From Pristionchus mayeri (taxonomy: Eukaryota; Nematoda; Chromadorea; Rhabditida; Neodiplogasteridae): DNA of 64,000 nucleotides. Within the stretch, counting starts at the first letter, position 1, and each line of letters begins with the position of its first letter. This document shows, in pieces, positions 32,613 to 45,500 of the stretch. A program made the translations under genes and the position numbers. The notes below the pieces were generated by a model that did not search any database, was not told the origin of the DNA, and worked only from the letters and a program-made list of their open reading frames with translations. The DNA lies in the NCBI GenBank assembly GCA_036245805.1, contig BTRK01000006.1:41076520-41140519 (forward strand). The letters run 5' to 3'.

Positions 32613-34741
32613 TCAGTGATGTCTCTTCGTTCTTCCAATGTGAATAGCGTGCTCGTTCACCAGACTCAACTGGTCTCTCAATGTCTTATCCTTCGTCTGA
32701 AAAGGGATTATCCTTCTTTTTCGCAAAGCAAAAAGGAGCATTGTTGATCAAATTTTACCTGGAAATGATCCATCTTGGTGTATGTATGGCTGAGATCGCT
32801 GCCCGGAATAAGTGAAGTCTTCCTGCCCCAAACGAGGTTGTTCCTGCCGAGGAATGAGTCTCCTGGAACAGACAGAAATCATTATTTGGAGATCGAAGAT
32901 CACTGACCGTCAGACCAGAGGGACGCGACGAAATCGGCAGTCTTCTCACCCGCTGCGTTCGTTGAGGAGAGGACACTGGCGTAATCGTCCTAGAAGGGGA
33001 GAATCGATTGGAACATAAAAGGGGATAGAAGGGTACGATTGTGAAATTCCTTATAAATGAAGATGAAGAGGAGGAGAAGTAAGAAGATTAAAGAGTGAAG
33101 GTGGAAGAGGAGAGGGAACATGAAGAATGAAAATGGATTTATAGTGAATTAGGATGAAGGAATGAAGGAGAAGAGTGAGTGAAGAGGAATGAAGAGGAAC
33201 GAAGAGGAATGAAAATAAGAGTAAGTGGAAAAGAAGAATGAATGAAAAAAGGAAAAGGGGAATTGGAAGAATCAAATGGATAAAGAAGGAAAGAAGTAGG
33301 AATGACTAGAATAAAGTATGAATAGATATAAATGAAGAGGAAGAGGACGATGATTGAGAAAAGTGAACGACGAAGAATCGTGAGTGAATCATGAAGAAGA
33401 GTGAATGAAAAGTGAAGAGAACACAAAGAAGATAAAGGTCCAAGGAAGAGAGGAAGGAGACTAATCAAGGAAGAAGACTGAAGAGGGAACTGAAGAGAAA
33501 CAAAAGGTATCTCTTCACCTCTCCATCACAGCCCGTGTCATCCATGCAGTCTGCTATGCTCGCGCGGCTTCTCCCGCACTTCCCAGGTGCGAATCCGCTC
33601 TGAAACATCGAATTTTTAAACAGGCGACGTTTGGTAAAGGCCAGACAGCGAAGCACACTACCTGTCCACATGCCGGGAGGTGCGTTAGTCCGGACATGAG
33701 ACACATGCACAAGCCGTAGTTCGCTCCGGAGATGCCCACGAACGCGTCGATTCGATCGGCCAAAGAGGAACCGAGATGGCAAGATTCGCCCATTAGATGC
33801 ACCTGGAAGAGAAGATAATCATCGGGGAATAAAGTGAGCTCTTTGCACAGAAGAGTTGGAAGTTCGACCACAGCCTCTTCATTTTTCACACACTCAACCA
33901 GTCGTGAGAGTGTGTGAAATGGAACGGCTTTTGATCGCGATTTCCACAGTGTATCAGTAATAGTTTGAGCGATCTGACCTCTCCTCCCTTCACAGCCATC
34001 CTCGCCATCGTGACGCCCATCGAGTGCGCGATGATGTCGATCTTGCTCGCCTGAGGCTACTCGTAAGTCAGTTTTTTTGCCGATTGGCCAAATTACAGTA
34101 CCTCGGTGTACTGGAGGATCACCTCAATGAAGCGACGCAGGCCAAGCAGATCACGACACATGATTCGACTAAAACCGGATGTTTTATTTTCGAAAATATT
34201 TCCGGTCACCTCTCCAAGGAGTAATTGATGTCGCGCGAACCGTAAGTAAGACCGTAGAGCTCGCTCGTCGAATAGCCATGCTCCTGAATACGGTAGTCAG
34301 TTGGCGATAATTCATGAGATATCATACCTTGAAGTACTCTACGGAGTTGGTCCAGCCGCTGGCCATCTTCGAATGATGGAGCGCTGAATCCGAACTGCCG
34401 TGCACGAAGACGACGGGCTGGCGAGAGATCTGAATACATCGATCAATAATCAATCGATCAATAAACAACCGTGCCTTCTCTCCTTTCGTTGCTCGTCCCC
34501 CGAAGGAGCCCGTTTCGCCGAAATCCTTGTACACACTCAGTAAATATTCGTTGAGCTGGGGACTCCTGAAGCGCAAATGGTGATAATTTGACCATGATTT
34601 GGCGGGGAATATGCCTACAAAGGGAAGAGGAACGTACTTCTCCAGGAACTCGACCAGATCCTTCGTGAAGGGACCGTGCTGCGATGAAGCAGCTGCAGCT
34701 GCTGCAGTCGCAAGTGCGAAGAGAAGGTTCATTGAAGCCAT
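32613..34741 (-). CDS. secreted LIPS-like (class 2-related) lipase
   Basis: Ten exons: 34741-34638, 34565-34328, 34283-34210, 34168-34102, 34050-33979, 33802-33662, 33599-33519, 32989-32908, 32862-32759, 32696-32613. They join in phase to 348 aa. A signal peptide is visible at residues 1-20 (MASMNLLFALATAAAAA). The alpha/beta-hydrolase core has the oxyanion strand 'QPVVFVHGSSD', the nematode LIPS marker 'GYSTSELYGLTYGS', and the nucleophile elbow 'IIAHSMGV' (Ser about 171). It continues with 'LGSSLADRIDAFVGISGANY' and several Cys that probably form disulfides. It should hydrolyse ester bonds of lipids outside the cell or in the gut lumen, a common nematode intestinal family (inference). Confidence 0.92.
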
Positions 34742-34780
34742 TACAGTAATCTGGTGGTCCCGATCGCCCAGATTAGCGCC

Positions 34781-34788
34781 CTTTTATA
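34781..34788 (-). promoter_or_regulatory. TATA box of the lipase gene
   Basis: TATAAAAG on the minus strand, about 40 bp upstream of the lipase ATG. The spacing suits a core promoter with a very short 5' UTR. Confidence 0.55.
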
Positions 34789-36364
34789 GAAGACTCGTAG
34801 GTCTCTCTGCCTGTCTGCACTCTCGCAGTTCTGCCTACTCTCTCGCCTCGACACCAAAACTCAAACTCCTCCTGTTTCGATAACTCGAAAACAGCCGCCC
34901 ACGGGGGGCGAATGCACACATCTGCTGAATGCCACTGCTAATTGCCGGCTTGTAGCATCCGGCTGAGAACAAAATTCAACCGGAAGTCAGGAGAGAGGAG
35001 GAAGTGAAGACTGATATCAGCCACGAACCTGAGAAATATGCCGGACGATAACCATCGGATTTAAACATTCTGGGTGCTTTCAAAACTTGTTGCCTTCTCC
35101 AGGACTTTCATAGTTTCAGTTTTGACACAATGGGAATGTACTGTTGCCATCCGACGATGGACAGCAGACCTAGTACGTGAACCTGCACTTACTTATTCCT
35201 GCACCTGATGTCTCTCACCACTATACAATCAACATTCATTCCGAGTCAATCTTGAGATGTAAATTCAAGGGAATTTATATCTTCTTTTTCTGCACCCTCG
35301 CATCTCTCGACCTCTTCTCGTATCTATAGAATGCTTCTAATCGGTGTGTTGCGCAGTCTTAGAGACCTTCCTTTATTGATAGGACGTACAAAATAGATGG
35401 TAATTTGCACTATTAACTCAAGCATCACATTAAAAGTGAGCAACTCCGGATCTATCAGCAAATGATAATCCATCGAAAGCTGTGACTTGATGGGCATTTT
35501 CAATCAAAAGTGCAAAACTTATCGGGTAAACGGCACGTCGCCCAGGAAAAAGTAGCAGTTTTGCTGTTGGAATTCTCGGTATTTCTTCCTAGCTGATTGC
35601 TGGGTGAAAGTGTCTTCTCTCGGGGATCCAATGCACAAACTTCTTCCCTGATGGGCAGGCAGCACAACGCCGGCTCAGCGCACAAATACCAGCGGAAATG
35701 GGCGGTTTTGTGCTTGGAAAGGGGTCAATTATTGAAGAAAGAGATTCTCAGAAGAAGGCGAAACTCTCCCTGAGACTGGGGGGGCTGAAGAATTTTGTTT
35801 TGGAGAGAGAGATAAATTGAAGGACAGTGTGAAAGAAAACGGAAAGAATGAGAATGAATGTTTTGGTGAGGCGACGAAATAGGAAGGAAATTATGCAAAT
35901 TGATGAGCGAACAGATAAGGGATAGTCTGAATGAGGAATTATTTCACGAATCCAGGCAAAGGAGGAAGGGAATGAACTATAAAGAATATAACTGAGGAAC
36001 GAATATGCCGAGTTAGAAATGTCCCTCGATCTTTTGGACTCCTCGCAAGTGAGACTCACAACAGCTTCAATGGCACATTTTCTAAGGCAGGAAGACGATG
36101 AACTGAAAGAGCAAACTTTCAGGGCCTAGCAGAGTGAAGTAAGGTTTACTCGTCCATTTCCTCACTCTTCAGTTAACAACTACCTTCCTCTATTAGTGGC
36201 CTTACTACGAGGAAGGATGAATAATACGAAGATAACGACTCATGTGCAAAAAACCTTTTTTCTTTTTTTTGAAATCACTAGATCTGTTTAGTGTAATCCC
36301 GAATTGTGAATTTATTGATAAAACCTGTTGCCAATTTGTGAATTCATCCAACACATAATAAAAA
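34789..36364. other. intergenic region, no gene supported
   Basis: About 1.6 kb. It includes an A/G-rich stretch around 35740-36010 that creates a 103-codon minus-strand frame rich in Ser/Phe with no family character. Some GATA-like motifs are present (e.g. near 35012), unremarkable for this composition. Confidence 0.4.
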
Positions 36365-36684
36365 TGTTATATCGAGAGGAATCCCTCCCTTCTCTTAGCA
36401 TATTATCGATTGACGCCTTATGCCGTCATCCCCTTTATCTATCGCTGCCCGAGTGCAGTTGTTGACTCGCTTCGCTTCACCTCTCCCTATTCACACGACG
36501 GGTAGATCAGTGACCCCTCCGCCTTCTCCCCGAGTGTTATTGATTCCCTCGGACCCTCTTCCCTTCGATTCTAGGCAGTCTCTCTCTTTTCGGAGTTGTG
36601 GATTGGTGCTCACGTTTTCACTCTTGCTTAGATAAAGCTTCTCCCTTTATGCTCTTGGAGTTGGGACAGGCCAGCTACACAACA
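36365..36684 (+). repeat. 5' LTR of the gypsy element
   Basis: Begins TGTTATATCGAGAGG and ends CTACACAACA. It differs from the 3' LTR at about two bases (near 36392 and 36472). Confidence 0.95.
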
Positions 36685-36813
36685 TTGGCGTTCAGTAGTC
36701 ACGATTAGGCGTGCCTGTTCCCTGTTTCGCTGTTCTTGTCGTGGTTAAATCGGACTTCTAAGTGCGTCCGTCAAGTCACTCTTCTGAGTGCGAGTGACTT
36801 GCATTGTGCAACC

Positions 36814-36943
36814 TTTCTGCCCTTCTGAGTGCGTGGCAGAAAGCGAGCTTGAAAACAGTGATTTGTCGAGGTCGGCCGGAGGCGCTGCTCGATTTTCTTT
36901 CTGCCCTTCTGAGTGCGTGGCAGAAAGTGAGCTCGGAAGCAGT
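36814..36943 (+). repeat. tandem leader repeat within the gypsy element
   Basis: A 30-base unit starting TTTCTGCCCTTCTGAGTGCG occurs at 36814 and again at 36898, and a shorter CTTCTGAGTGCG at about 36781. It lies in the untranslated leader between LTR and gag; its role is unknown. Confidence 0.75.
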
Positions 36944-37014
36944 GAGGTTTCACTAGTCGTAGTGAACCGTTCCGAGGCTGTACTCACTCGATAGATAGTA
37001 CACGTGTCACAAGG

Positions 37015-40000
37015 ATGACTGGTGGTGGAGCGAGTGGGACCGGCAGAGATGCAAATGGAGATGCGATGCAAATGATCGCTCAGATGCTCGCGGCACAGAA
37101 AGAACAGAATGAACTGTTGAGAGCACAGATGGAGAGTCAGAAAGAGCAAATGGAAAGCCAGAAAGAGCAAATGGAGAAACAGAATGAGGCCATTCAGGTG
37201 CTGCTGAATGAGAGACCGGAGAGATCGGACGCGACGTCGGAGTTGTCGAATGGAATCAGACACAGAGGACCGAGCATCGATTCTCTCGAGAAGCAGATCA
37301 GAAATTTCTCGTATAACCCAGAGGATGGGGTGACGTTTGACACGTGGATTGAGCGTCACAGAGATATTTTCGAGAATGATCTTGCAGAGATGGTTGATGG
37401 TGACAAGGGGAGATTGCTATTGCGACACGTCGATGACAAGGTGTACAAGCAGTTCACTGATCACATCAGACCGAAAAAGCCATCGGATCTCAAGTTCGAA
37501 GAGATCATTACGAAAATGCAGGACTTGTTTGGAGACAAAAAGACTGTGTTTGAGAAGAGACTAGACATATTCGGTCTCAAGATGTCGAAGCTGAAGTGCA
37601 ACGATATCAAGGAATTCTCTGCGATTGTGAACAGAGTAGTGGAAGAGGCAAATATCAAGGATATGCCTCTGGAACAGTTCAAAGCAATGGTGATGCTGGC
37701 TGGAATGGATCTTCCGAGACACACCGCAACGATGTTCCACGTGATGAATGAAATGAGATCAGACGAAGTACCCACAATCGAAACGATTCTCGGTGTGGTG
37801 AACGTGTACAAGGAAGTGTACAGCGATTCACACGCAGTATCGAAGCAGAATGATCTCCAAGTGAATGCAATCAGTGGAAATCGAGATCAGAAGAAACCGT
37901 GGCCAAGGAAGTTCCAGCGAAAAGGAACCGTAGAGGCTGGTGGATGTGGCCGATGTGGTAAGGACCACACTGATGCAGAGTGCCCGAATGCGAATTTCCA
38001 ATGCTACAACTGCAAGGATATCGGTCATTTCGCGATTAAGTGCACGAAACCTGCAAAGAAGCCCCAGGTTCGGAAGGAGAACAAGTTGAACTTTGTCTCT
38101 GGGGATTTGCCCGAGGACCTCGAGCGTTTCGAGACAGATGTAGTCATGAATGGCAAGTTGATCAGAATGACGGTAGACACCGGATCCGATATAACCCTGA
38201 TTTCGGAATCAACCTGGAAGGAAATCGGGGCACCAGAGAGAAGTGAACACGATGCATTCCCGAGATGTGCCAATGGATCACCTCTCAAGTTGTCTGGAAA
38301 GTGTCATCTCACTCTTGAGCTGAATGGAAGCACTGCCCAAGGAAGTGTGTACACGTCAGAGGAATCCGATAACCTCATGGGAAGGGATTTCATAGTCACT
38401 TTCTTCCGACTGATTCCACGAGAAGTAAGAGTGAATGCAGTGAAGAGTGATGAATCTTACGTGAAGTGGATTGAGAGAGATTACGGTGACATCTGCAAGG
38501 AAGGACTGGGAACGTGTGAGAAGGCTAAGGCGACGTTTCGCTTTAGAGAAGGATCGATTCCCGTCTTCTGCAAGAGAAGAGACATTCCCCTTGCTTTACT
38601 TCCTAAAGTCGATGAGGAGATTGACAGGCTTCTCTCATTGAACGCAATCGAATCGGTTGATTACCTCGAGTGGGCTGCACCCATTCTGGTGGTTCCAAAA
38701 CCGAATGGGAAGATGAGAGTGTGCGTTGATTTTTCAACTGGCCTGAATACGAGTCTTGAGCCGCATAATCACCCGTTGCCGGTGACATCAGAGATATTCA
38801 CTCGCCTGGAAGGGTGCATTTTCTTTAGTCAGATCGACCTCAGCGATGCATACTTACAAATTCCAGTGGACGAGGAGTGTAGAGATTTACTCGGAGTGTG
38901 CACTCACAGAGGATTATTCCGTTTCAAGAGATTGCCTTTTGGAGTGAGCGTGGCCCCTGGAATTTTCCAGAAGACAATGGATACGATGCTCACTGGCTGT
39001 GATAGTGCGCAAGCATATCTGGATGATATCGTGGTCGACGGAAAGACCAAGGAAATTCATGACAGAAACTTGAAACGAGTACTCGACAAGATAAAAGAAT
39101 ATGGATTCAGAATCCGTCCCGAAAAGTGCTCATTCGGAATGAACAAAATCAAGTATCTGGGGTTCATTGTTGATCAGTATGGAAGGAGACCAGATCCAGC
39201 GAAAGTGAAGGCTGTACGGGAAATGCCACCACCCCGAGATCAACCTTCATTGAGATCCTTCCTTGGAATGGTGTCCTACTACGGTTGTTTCATCGATGGG
39301 ATGCACAAGCTTAGATCCCCTCTCGATTATTTGTTGAAGGATGGTGTTGAGTGGAACTGGTCGATTGAATGTGAGAAGTCATTCAAGGAGATAAGATCTA
39401 TTCTGGCATCGGATCTTAATCTGATTCACTACGACCCCTCGAAGGAACTGGTATTGGCTGCTGATGCGAGTGAGAAGGGAATCGGAGCAATGATAGCTCA
39501 CAGAGTCAATGGAAGACTCGTGCCGATTGCCCACTCATCATGAGCACTTAAAACAGCCGAAGTAAAGTATGCTCAGATCGAGAAGGAAGGACTCGCTTTG
39601 ATCTTCGGTGTGACAAAGTTCCATCGGTATCTGTTCGGAAGACGATTCGTCATGCAAACAGATCATAAGCCTCTCCTCTCGATATTCGGTTCGAAAGATG
39701 GAATTCCTGTGCATACAGCGAGAAGACTGTACCACTGGGCGACGATTCTGCTGGGATACAATTTCTCGATGGAATACATCAATACGGAGAGTTTTGCATA
39801 TGCAGATGCCCTCTCTAGATTGATTGTTGACTCAAGAGAGGATCAAGATGAGGAGAATGTACTCAACGAAGTGGAGACGGTCATCGTTAGAATGATCAAA
39901 ACGAGCATGGAGAAACTGCCTGTTACTTCTGACGATATCAAACACGCACTATCAGCTGATCAGTTGCTGTGCAGAGTCAGAAACTTCCATCTCACGAGAT

Positions 40001-41322
40001 GGCCTAATGAGAAAACTCTTCGTGAGGATAGTGAATTTGACATTCTGAAGCCATTCTACTCAATGAGGGAAGAGTTGGCGGTGGTGGACGACTGCTTAAT
40101 GGTAGGCAGTCGTGTAGTAATTCCCCGATCACTCATAGATGAGGTTATGAGAATGCTACATGTAGGTCATCCTGGTGTAGTCAGAATGAAATCGAGGGCT
40201 CGACAAGCCTGTTATTGGTTCAGAATGGATAAGGATATCGAAAAAGTTGATCTATCATGTGAGCAGTGTGCTCAGGCACTCAAGAGACCGACTAAAGTTC
40301 CGCTGGAACCATGGCCGAAGGCGAGCGAACCATGGGAGAGAATCCACTTGGATTACTGCGGACCAGTGGAAGGGAAGTATCTGCTGGTAATGGTAGACTC
40401 TCTTTCGAAATGGCCCGAGATTGTGGCGACCTCGACGATGACTGCGGGTGCCACGATTCGCATTCTGAATGAATCGATAGCACGCAATGGGCTGCCCAGA
40501 GTGATAGTAACTGACAATGGCACCCAGTTCAATTCAGACGCATTCAATAGATATTGTCGTGAACGAGGAATCATTCACATGAACACTCCTACGTACCATC
40601 CGCAAAGTAACGGCCAAGCCGAGAGATTTGTGGATTCGGTGAAGCGGAGTCTGCTGAAGCAGAAAGGAGAGCGATCCCTCGAGGAAGCTCTCCAGCTGTT
40701 CCTGTATAACTATCGGAAAACTCCCAATCCCCAGTGTGATGGAAAGACACCGAGTGAGATAATGTTTGGAAGGAACATCCGAACAGAGGTGGATCTCATG
40801 AGACCTGTCAGAGTAATGACAGGAAGTGATGAACAGATCGATCGAATGAAGGAGAGATTCGATCAAAAGCATGGAACAAGGGCCAGATCGTTCAAGATTG
40901 GAGATAATGTCCTGTACGAAATGAATATCGCCCCGAATGTGTGGAAATGGACAAAAGGAACAGTCAATGGTCGCATCGGAAAGACCATGTATGAAGTGGT
41001 ACTTGATGATCGGACAGTGAGGGCACATGCCAATCAATTGAGAATGAGACTCGATTCTGATCGAGAAATCGAGTATGTAACTGATCCAGTGATGGATGAC
41101 GAGGCACAAGTAGGTGCTCTCGAAGCGATCGAATCTGGAGTCAACGAGAAGAAGATGCCTGAACCTGTACCCGACGGACAACTCGATCCACACCACGATG
41201 GAATGCCCGCTGAAGAAGAGGACATCAACGAGAAGCCAGTTCTGAGACGGTCATCGAGGACGAGTGTGCCACCGAAGAGACTCAATGTCAGTCATAAGAA
41301 GAACAACTACGACGAAGAGTGA
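37015..41322 (+). pseudogene. gag-pol polyprotein of the gypsy element, interrupted by one in-frame TGA
   Basis: One reading frame runs from ATG 37015 to TGA 39541-39543 (842 codons) and resumes in the same frame to a stop at 41320-41322. Gag has Gln/Glu-rich repeats near its N-terminus and two nucleocapsid zinc knuckles, the second canonical ('CYNCKDIGHFAIKC', about 38002). The protease active site 'VDTGSDITLI' is near 38171. The reverse transcriptase has 'YLDDIVV' near 39016. RNase H spans the stop. The integrase has an HHCC finger (about 40160-40270) and catalytic D, D, E around 40350, 40512 and 40620 ('VTDNGTQF', 'HPQSNGQAER'). The protein ends in an acidic/basic tail. The single nonsense codon between RT and RNase H is the only break I see. 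Whether it blocks or modulates pol cannot be told from sequence. Confidence 0.93.
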
Positions 41323-41403
41323 TTTCCTGACCAAAGTACATCGATCGTGGCCCAGTGATTCTTGTACCATATTATTATCAGAAGTTAGAATCTTGGAGGG
41401 ACG

Positions 41404-41723
41404 TGTTATATCGAGAGGAATCCCTCCCCTCTCTTAGCATATTATCGATTGACGCCTTATGCCGTCATCCCCTTTATCTATCGCTGCCCGAGTGCAGTTG
41501 TTGACTCGCTTCCCTTCACCTCTCCCTATTCACACGACGGGTAGATCAGTGACCCCTCCGCCTTCTCCCCGAGTGTTATTGATTCCCTCGGACCCTCTTC
41601 CCTTCGATTCTAGGCAGTCTCTCTCTTTTCGGAGTTGTGGATTGGTGCTCACGTTTTCACTCTTGCTTAGATAAAGCTTCTCCCTTTATGCTCTTGGAGT
41701 TGGGACAGGCCAGCTACACAACA
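41404..41723 (+). repeat. 3' LTR of the gypsy element
   Basis: The same 320-bp sequence as the 5' LTR, about 99% identical, which implies a young insertion. Confidence 0.95.
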
Positions 41724-41737
41724 AAAAATTTCTCGCA

Positions 41738-41869
41738 ATGCTCCTCATCATACTACACATTTGTGGAGTATCTACACTTCTTTATCATATACGACTAGCA
41801 ATAACGGCGGGGAATGAATGCAGAGGATCGGCCACAACCACCATAGCTCAATGTTCGGGCGAGTGGTAA
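41738..41869 (+). CDS. possible small secreted peptide (43 aa)
   Basis: The ATG lies 15 bp after the gypsy 3' LTR. The frame encodes a hydrophobic leader (MLLIILHICGVSTLLYHI) followed by a short tail with two Cys (about residues 28 and 39), stop at 41867. No splice or family support, so it could be chance. The retroelement insertion lies directly upstream and would have separated any earlier promoter. Confidence 0.2.
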   Translation: MLLIILHICGVSTLLYHIRLAITAGNECRGSATTTIAQCSGEW

Positions 41870-42534
41870 TTCATTGAGAATGGCGGTTCATGCACGCTCA
41901 ATGAAATATCCCTCGATTCACTCTTCTCGCGTTATTAGCAAGGTCATCAATTATTGTATTAGTAAAATTCTTCCAACGAGCAACAATAATGGGAGGAATA
42001 CACTGGTCGAATGGAGGTCAGTGAATCACCGAATTTGGTTGAGATCAAATCACTACTATTCTACTTCGTTTAAAATGGAGTGACTAATGAATCAACAAAA
42101 GAAAATGGGGAAGTGACTTCTAACAACATTTAGATTATTACGGAATGGATAATCTTCGAAATAGCAAAGATATATAAGAGAATTGTTTTAACATAAGGTG
42201 AACGCAAGATAAATAAACTAATGCAGTAATGCAGGATAGTATTAGCTCTGAACAACATTTTAAAACAGCAAAAGAAGTCTTAGAGTAGAGAAGAGTACTC
42301 CACTTAAATTCTCATTTCCCCTTCCTTTACCGATTGAAAACGGGGGTTCGGAACGCCTTGAGGTTGTTCTCCAAATTGAAAAGAACCCTAGAAAGAATTA
42401 GCTCTGATAAAGTATTACTCATCTTTTTTAGTTATAACATTTTCGGTTACGTCAATCGAAAAGTTAATGAGGACCGAGGTACATTGGGAGATACAAGTTA
42501 TACAAACATCGATAAAAACGAGACAATTCAAGAT
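41870..42534. other. intergenic spacer
   Basis: AT-rich sequence 3' of the large minus-strand gene. No feature is supported. Confidence 0.4.
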
Positions 42535-45500
42535 TCAAACCCACTTCCAGATTGCTTTCTCCTTCATATCAAGGAAGATCCCGTAGCAGTAGTCATTCTC
42601 GACGATCGATTTCAAGAAGTCCGCGTTGAGCTGGCAAAAATACAATTGATTATCTGGGCAATTTATTTATATCCCACAAATTTTAACTATAATATATCTC
42701 CAGAAATCAGTATTTTGGTAATTGAGAATTCGGAGTTTGTGGGCCGAGACCGAAAGCCAAAGAAGAACCAAGCAAATATACATCTTCGCGATTACTTATG
42801 CGCACCGTTTGTTGTCCCTGCTCTCCTTCTTTCATTCCCCCCTCCCCTCTCACCTGCAGTTCCTTCCTCATACTCCCGCTATGAGGCATCGACGTCTCGA
42901 TGACTTCGACGAAACCGATGAGCTGATCGAGATAAGAGTTATTATTTACAGAGTAACAGTTCTCATGTGATCTTTTCATCCATAAAGGAGGGAAGGGAGG
43001 AGGAAGAAGTATCAGCTATGGGAAGATTCCCCCTTCCTCACCTTCGCCTTATAGTCATTGCCAGTTTGCGTTGCCAACGCCTGCAGAAGCTCTTCCTTCT
43101 ACAAAAAATCTACATTTTTTTCAGTTTAAGGGACAGTACAATTAATTAATATTAATATCGACAAAAAATTAAATAATCAGTTTGTACCTCCAGTAGCTTC
43201 TTGTAGAGATCGAGCACCTTCAGTAGTCGTTCCTCGCGAGGAATTATCTGCAATTTTTGCAAGTCCTTTGTGTATAAAAAGCAAGGCTGATTTAACATAT
43301 ATGTATATATCTATATATATATATATATATATCTGTATGTATATCTGTATGTATATATCTGTATGTATATATGACGCCGTATTCCTAAGGCGCGGACAAT
43401 TCGGGGAGGTCCTATCACAGCGATTTTACGAAAATAAGTAATCTGAGGTAGTTTTCCATGCTGATGACGATGGTCAGTCTCAATTTGCATAATGACCCTC
43501 CAATAGCACACTATTGCGCCCGTTTAAATGACGAAATTTTCGGTTTATTTGATCTAACATGTGTAAGAATGGTTCAAACAATTTGAAAATTATTTTCCCC
43601 GGGTAGTTTTTCATTCTCTTCACGATGGGATTGAAATAATTACTTTAAAATCACATCATCATAGCTTTTTCGACTGAATGTATGCTTAAAACTCAAAAGT
43701 GCTTCCATCCAAAATGAAGGTATGCATTTCACACGGCCAGTAGGCCAGAAAACAATTTTTGTGCAATTCTGAGTCTGGTATTTTGAGATATGATCGGTCA
43801 ACGTTTCAAGGTCCAAAATCTCATAGTGTCTTGTTTGCTTTCAAACAAACAAGAGAGCTCAGCGCTGAAGCTGACTAACATGCGTCCATGGCTCAATTGG
43901 GTAGACTTTGGCCTCGCACCCTCGTGGCAATGGTTCGATCCCCGTTGGCCCCGAACTTTTGCTATGGCTTCAAGCAACCGGTATTAAGTTTTATCAATGT
44001 TCCATTTTGATGAGAAGGAAAATGGGGACTTTCCTAGCTCCGCGCCAGGCACCCCCTTGACCCCGCCCCCAAGGGGGCGGGGGGGGGGGACCAGGTTGAA
44101 CCCGGAAAGGGGTGGTGTCTGGCTCTCTCCAAAAATTTGCCCCCCTCTAACTTAGGAACGGGGTGTTCCAACGAGTGAGGAGAAGCGAGATAAGGTCAGC
44201 CGCGTGCGCTCTCTAATCACGCCGGGTCAGAGAGCACTGGGAGGAACGAGAGAGGGAGAGAGGGGAGTGCTCTCCTCTCAGGCAGGGGAGGGAGGGGCGC
44301 GGGAAGAGGGAAGAGGAGGGATGAGGGCCGCGCAAGAGGGGAGGGGCGAGAGGCGATCGAGAAGGGAGGTAAGGGGAGGAGCCTGGCGCGGAAGTAGGAA
44401 AGTGCCGGAAAATGTGTTGAATTTAGGCAAAAGAAATCTGAAATGAATTTTTCAGTGTTTAATAATTAGGGTGGCTGAAATGGATCACGGTTAACCGTCT
44501 TGTTTACTTTCTCATACGGGTCATCCGTGAGAGGAGGGAGAGAGAGACGATAGAGTGTCTCTCTCCACAGTGAATAGAGAGGGTAGGACTGCCAGAGGGG
44601 GCGGTTAACCGTCTCATCCGTCTCTGACCTGCCGAGGCCATCTAAATAGCGATCCGTTGATCCATTTCAGCCACCCTAATTATTAAGCACTGAAAAATTC
44701 ATTTCAGATCTCTTTTGCCTAAATTCAACACCTTTTCTTCCTGATCAAAATGGAACATTGATAAAACTTAATACCGGTTGCTTGAAGCCATAGCAAAAGT
44801 TCGGGGCCAACGGGGATCGAACCAGTGCCCCGAGGGTGCGAGGCCAAAGTCTACCCAATTGAGCCATGGACACATGCTAATCAGCTTCAGCGCTGAGCTC
44901 TCTTGTTTGTTTGAAAGCAAACAAGACACTAGGAGATTTTGGACCTTGAAACGTTGACCGATCATATCTCAAAATACCAGACTCAGAATTGCACAAAAAT
45001 TGTTTTCTGGCCTACTGGCCGTATGAAATGCATACCTTCATTTTGGATGGAAGCACTTTTGAGTTTTAATCATACATTCAGTCGAAAAAGCTATGAAGAT
45101 GTAATTTTAAAGTAACGATTTCAATCCCATCGTGAAGAGAATGAAAAACTAACCGGGGAAAATAATTTTCAAATTGTTTGAACCATTCTTACACATGTTA
45201 GATCAAATAAACCGAAAATTTCGTCATTTAAACGGGCGCAATAGTGCGCTATTGGAGGGCTATTATGCAAATTGAGACTGACCATCGTCATCAGCATGGA
45301 AAACTACCCCAAATTACATATTTTCGTAAAATCGCTGTGCCAACGTTTGTCTGAGTCTTAGGAATACGGCGTCATATATATATATATCTGTCCTTAAAAA
45401 TAGGTTTTATTTTCGTTGCAGGTTTCAGGTAAACAAAGGATAGTGGGAATGGCAGACTGACTGCGCGAGAGTCAGGCGCCGCGGGCATGTACGCCGCCCG

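Larger units (their letters stand above)
36365..41723 (+). mobile_element. Ty3/gypsy (Metaviridae-type) LTR retrotransposon, 5.36 kb
   Basis: Two 320-bp direct LTRs (36365-36684 and 41404-41723), each TG...CA, differ at only about two positions. AAAAA flanks both ends, a possible 5-bp TSD. The internal region carries gag-pol with the order protease, reverse transcriptase, RNase H, integrase, which defines Ty3/gypsy. A purine-rich stretch (GGAGGGA, near 41396) precedes the 3' LTR as a candidate polypurine tract. TTGGCGTTCAG after the 5' LTR is the likely primer-binding region, but I cannot name the tRNA. Confidence 0.95.
43373..45373. mobile_element. palindromic element H (ATAT TSD), with nested insertions
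   Basis: Termini GACGCCGTATTCC at 43373 and GGAATACGGCGTC ending at 45373, flanked by ATAT inside AT repeats. The arms mirror each other around 44570. The left arm is interrupted by the 382-bp element at 44025-44406. Both arms carry a tRNA-like segment. It lies in an intron of the large minus-strand gene. Confidence 0.82.

Noticed and set aside
35748..36059. 103-codon minus-strand frame
   Set aside because: Ser/Phe-rich product of a purine-rich strand; no splice or family support.
36420..36635. 71-codon frame repeated at 41459-41674
   Set aside because: It lies entirely within the LTRs of the gypsy element.
43884..43952. Functional tRNA gene
   Set aside because: A and B boxes exist but the 5' and 3' ends cannot pair as an acceptor stem, and the segment is duplicated in both palindrome arms.
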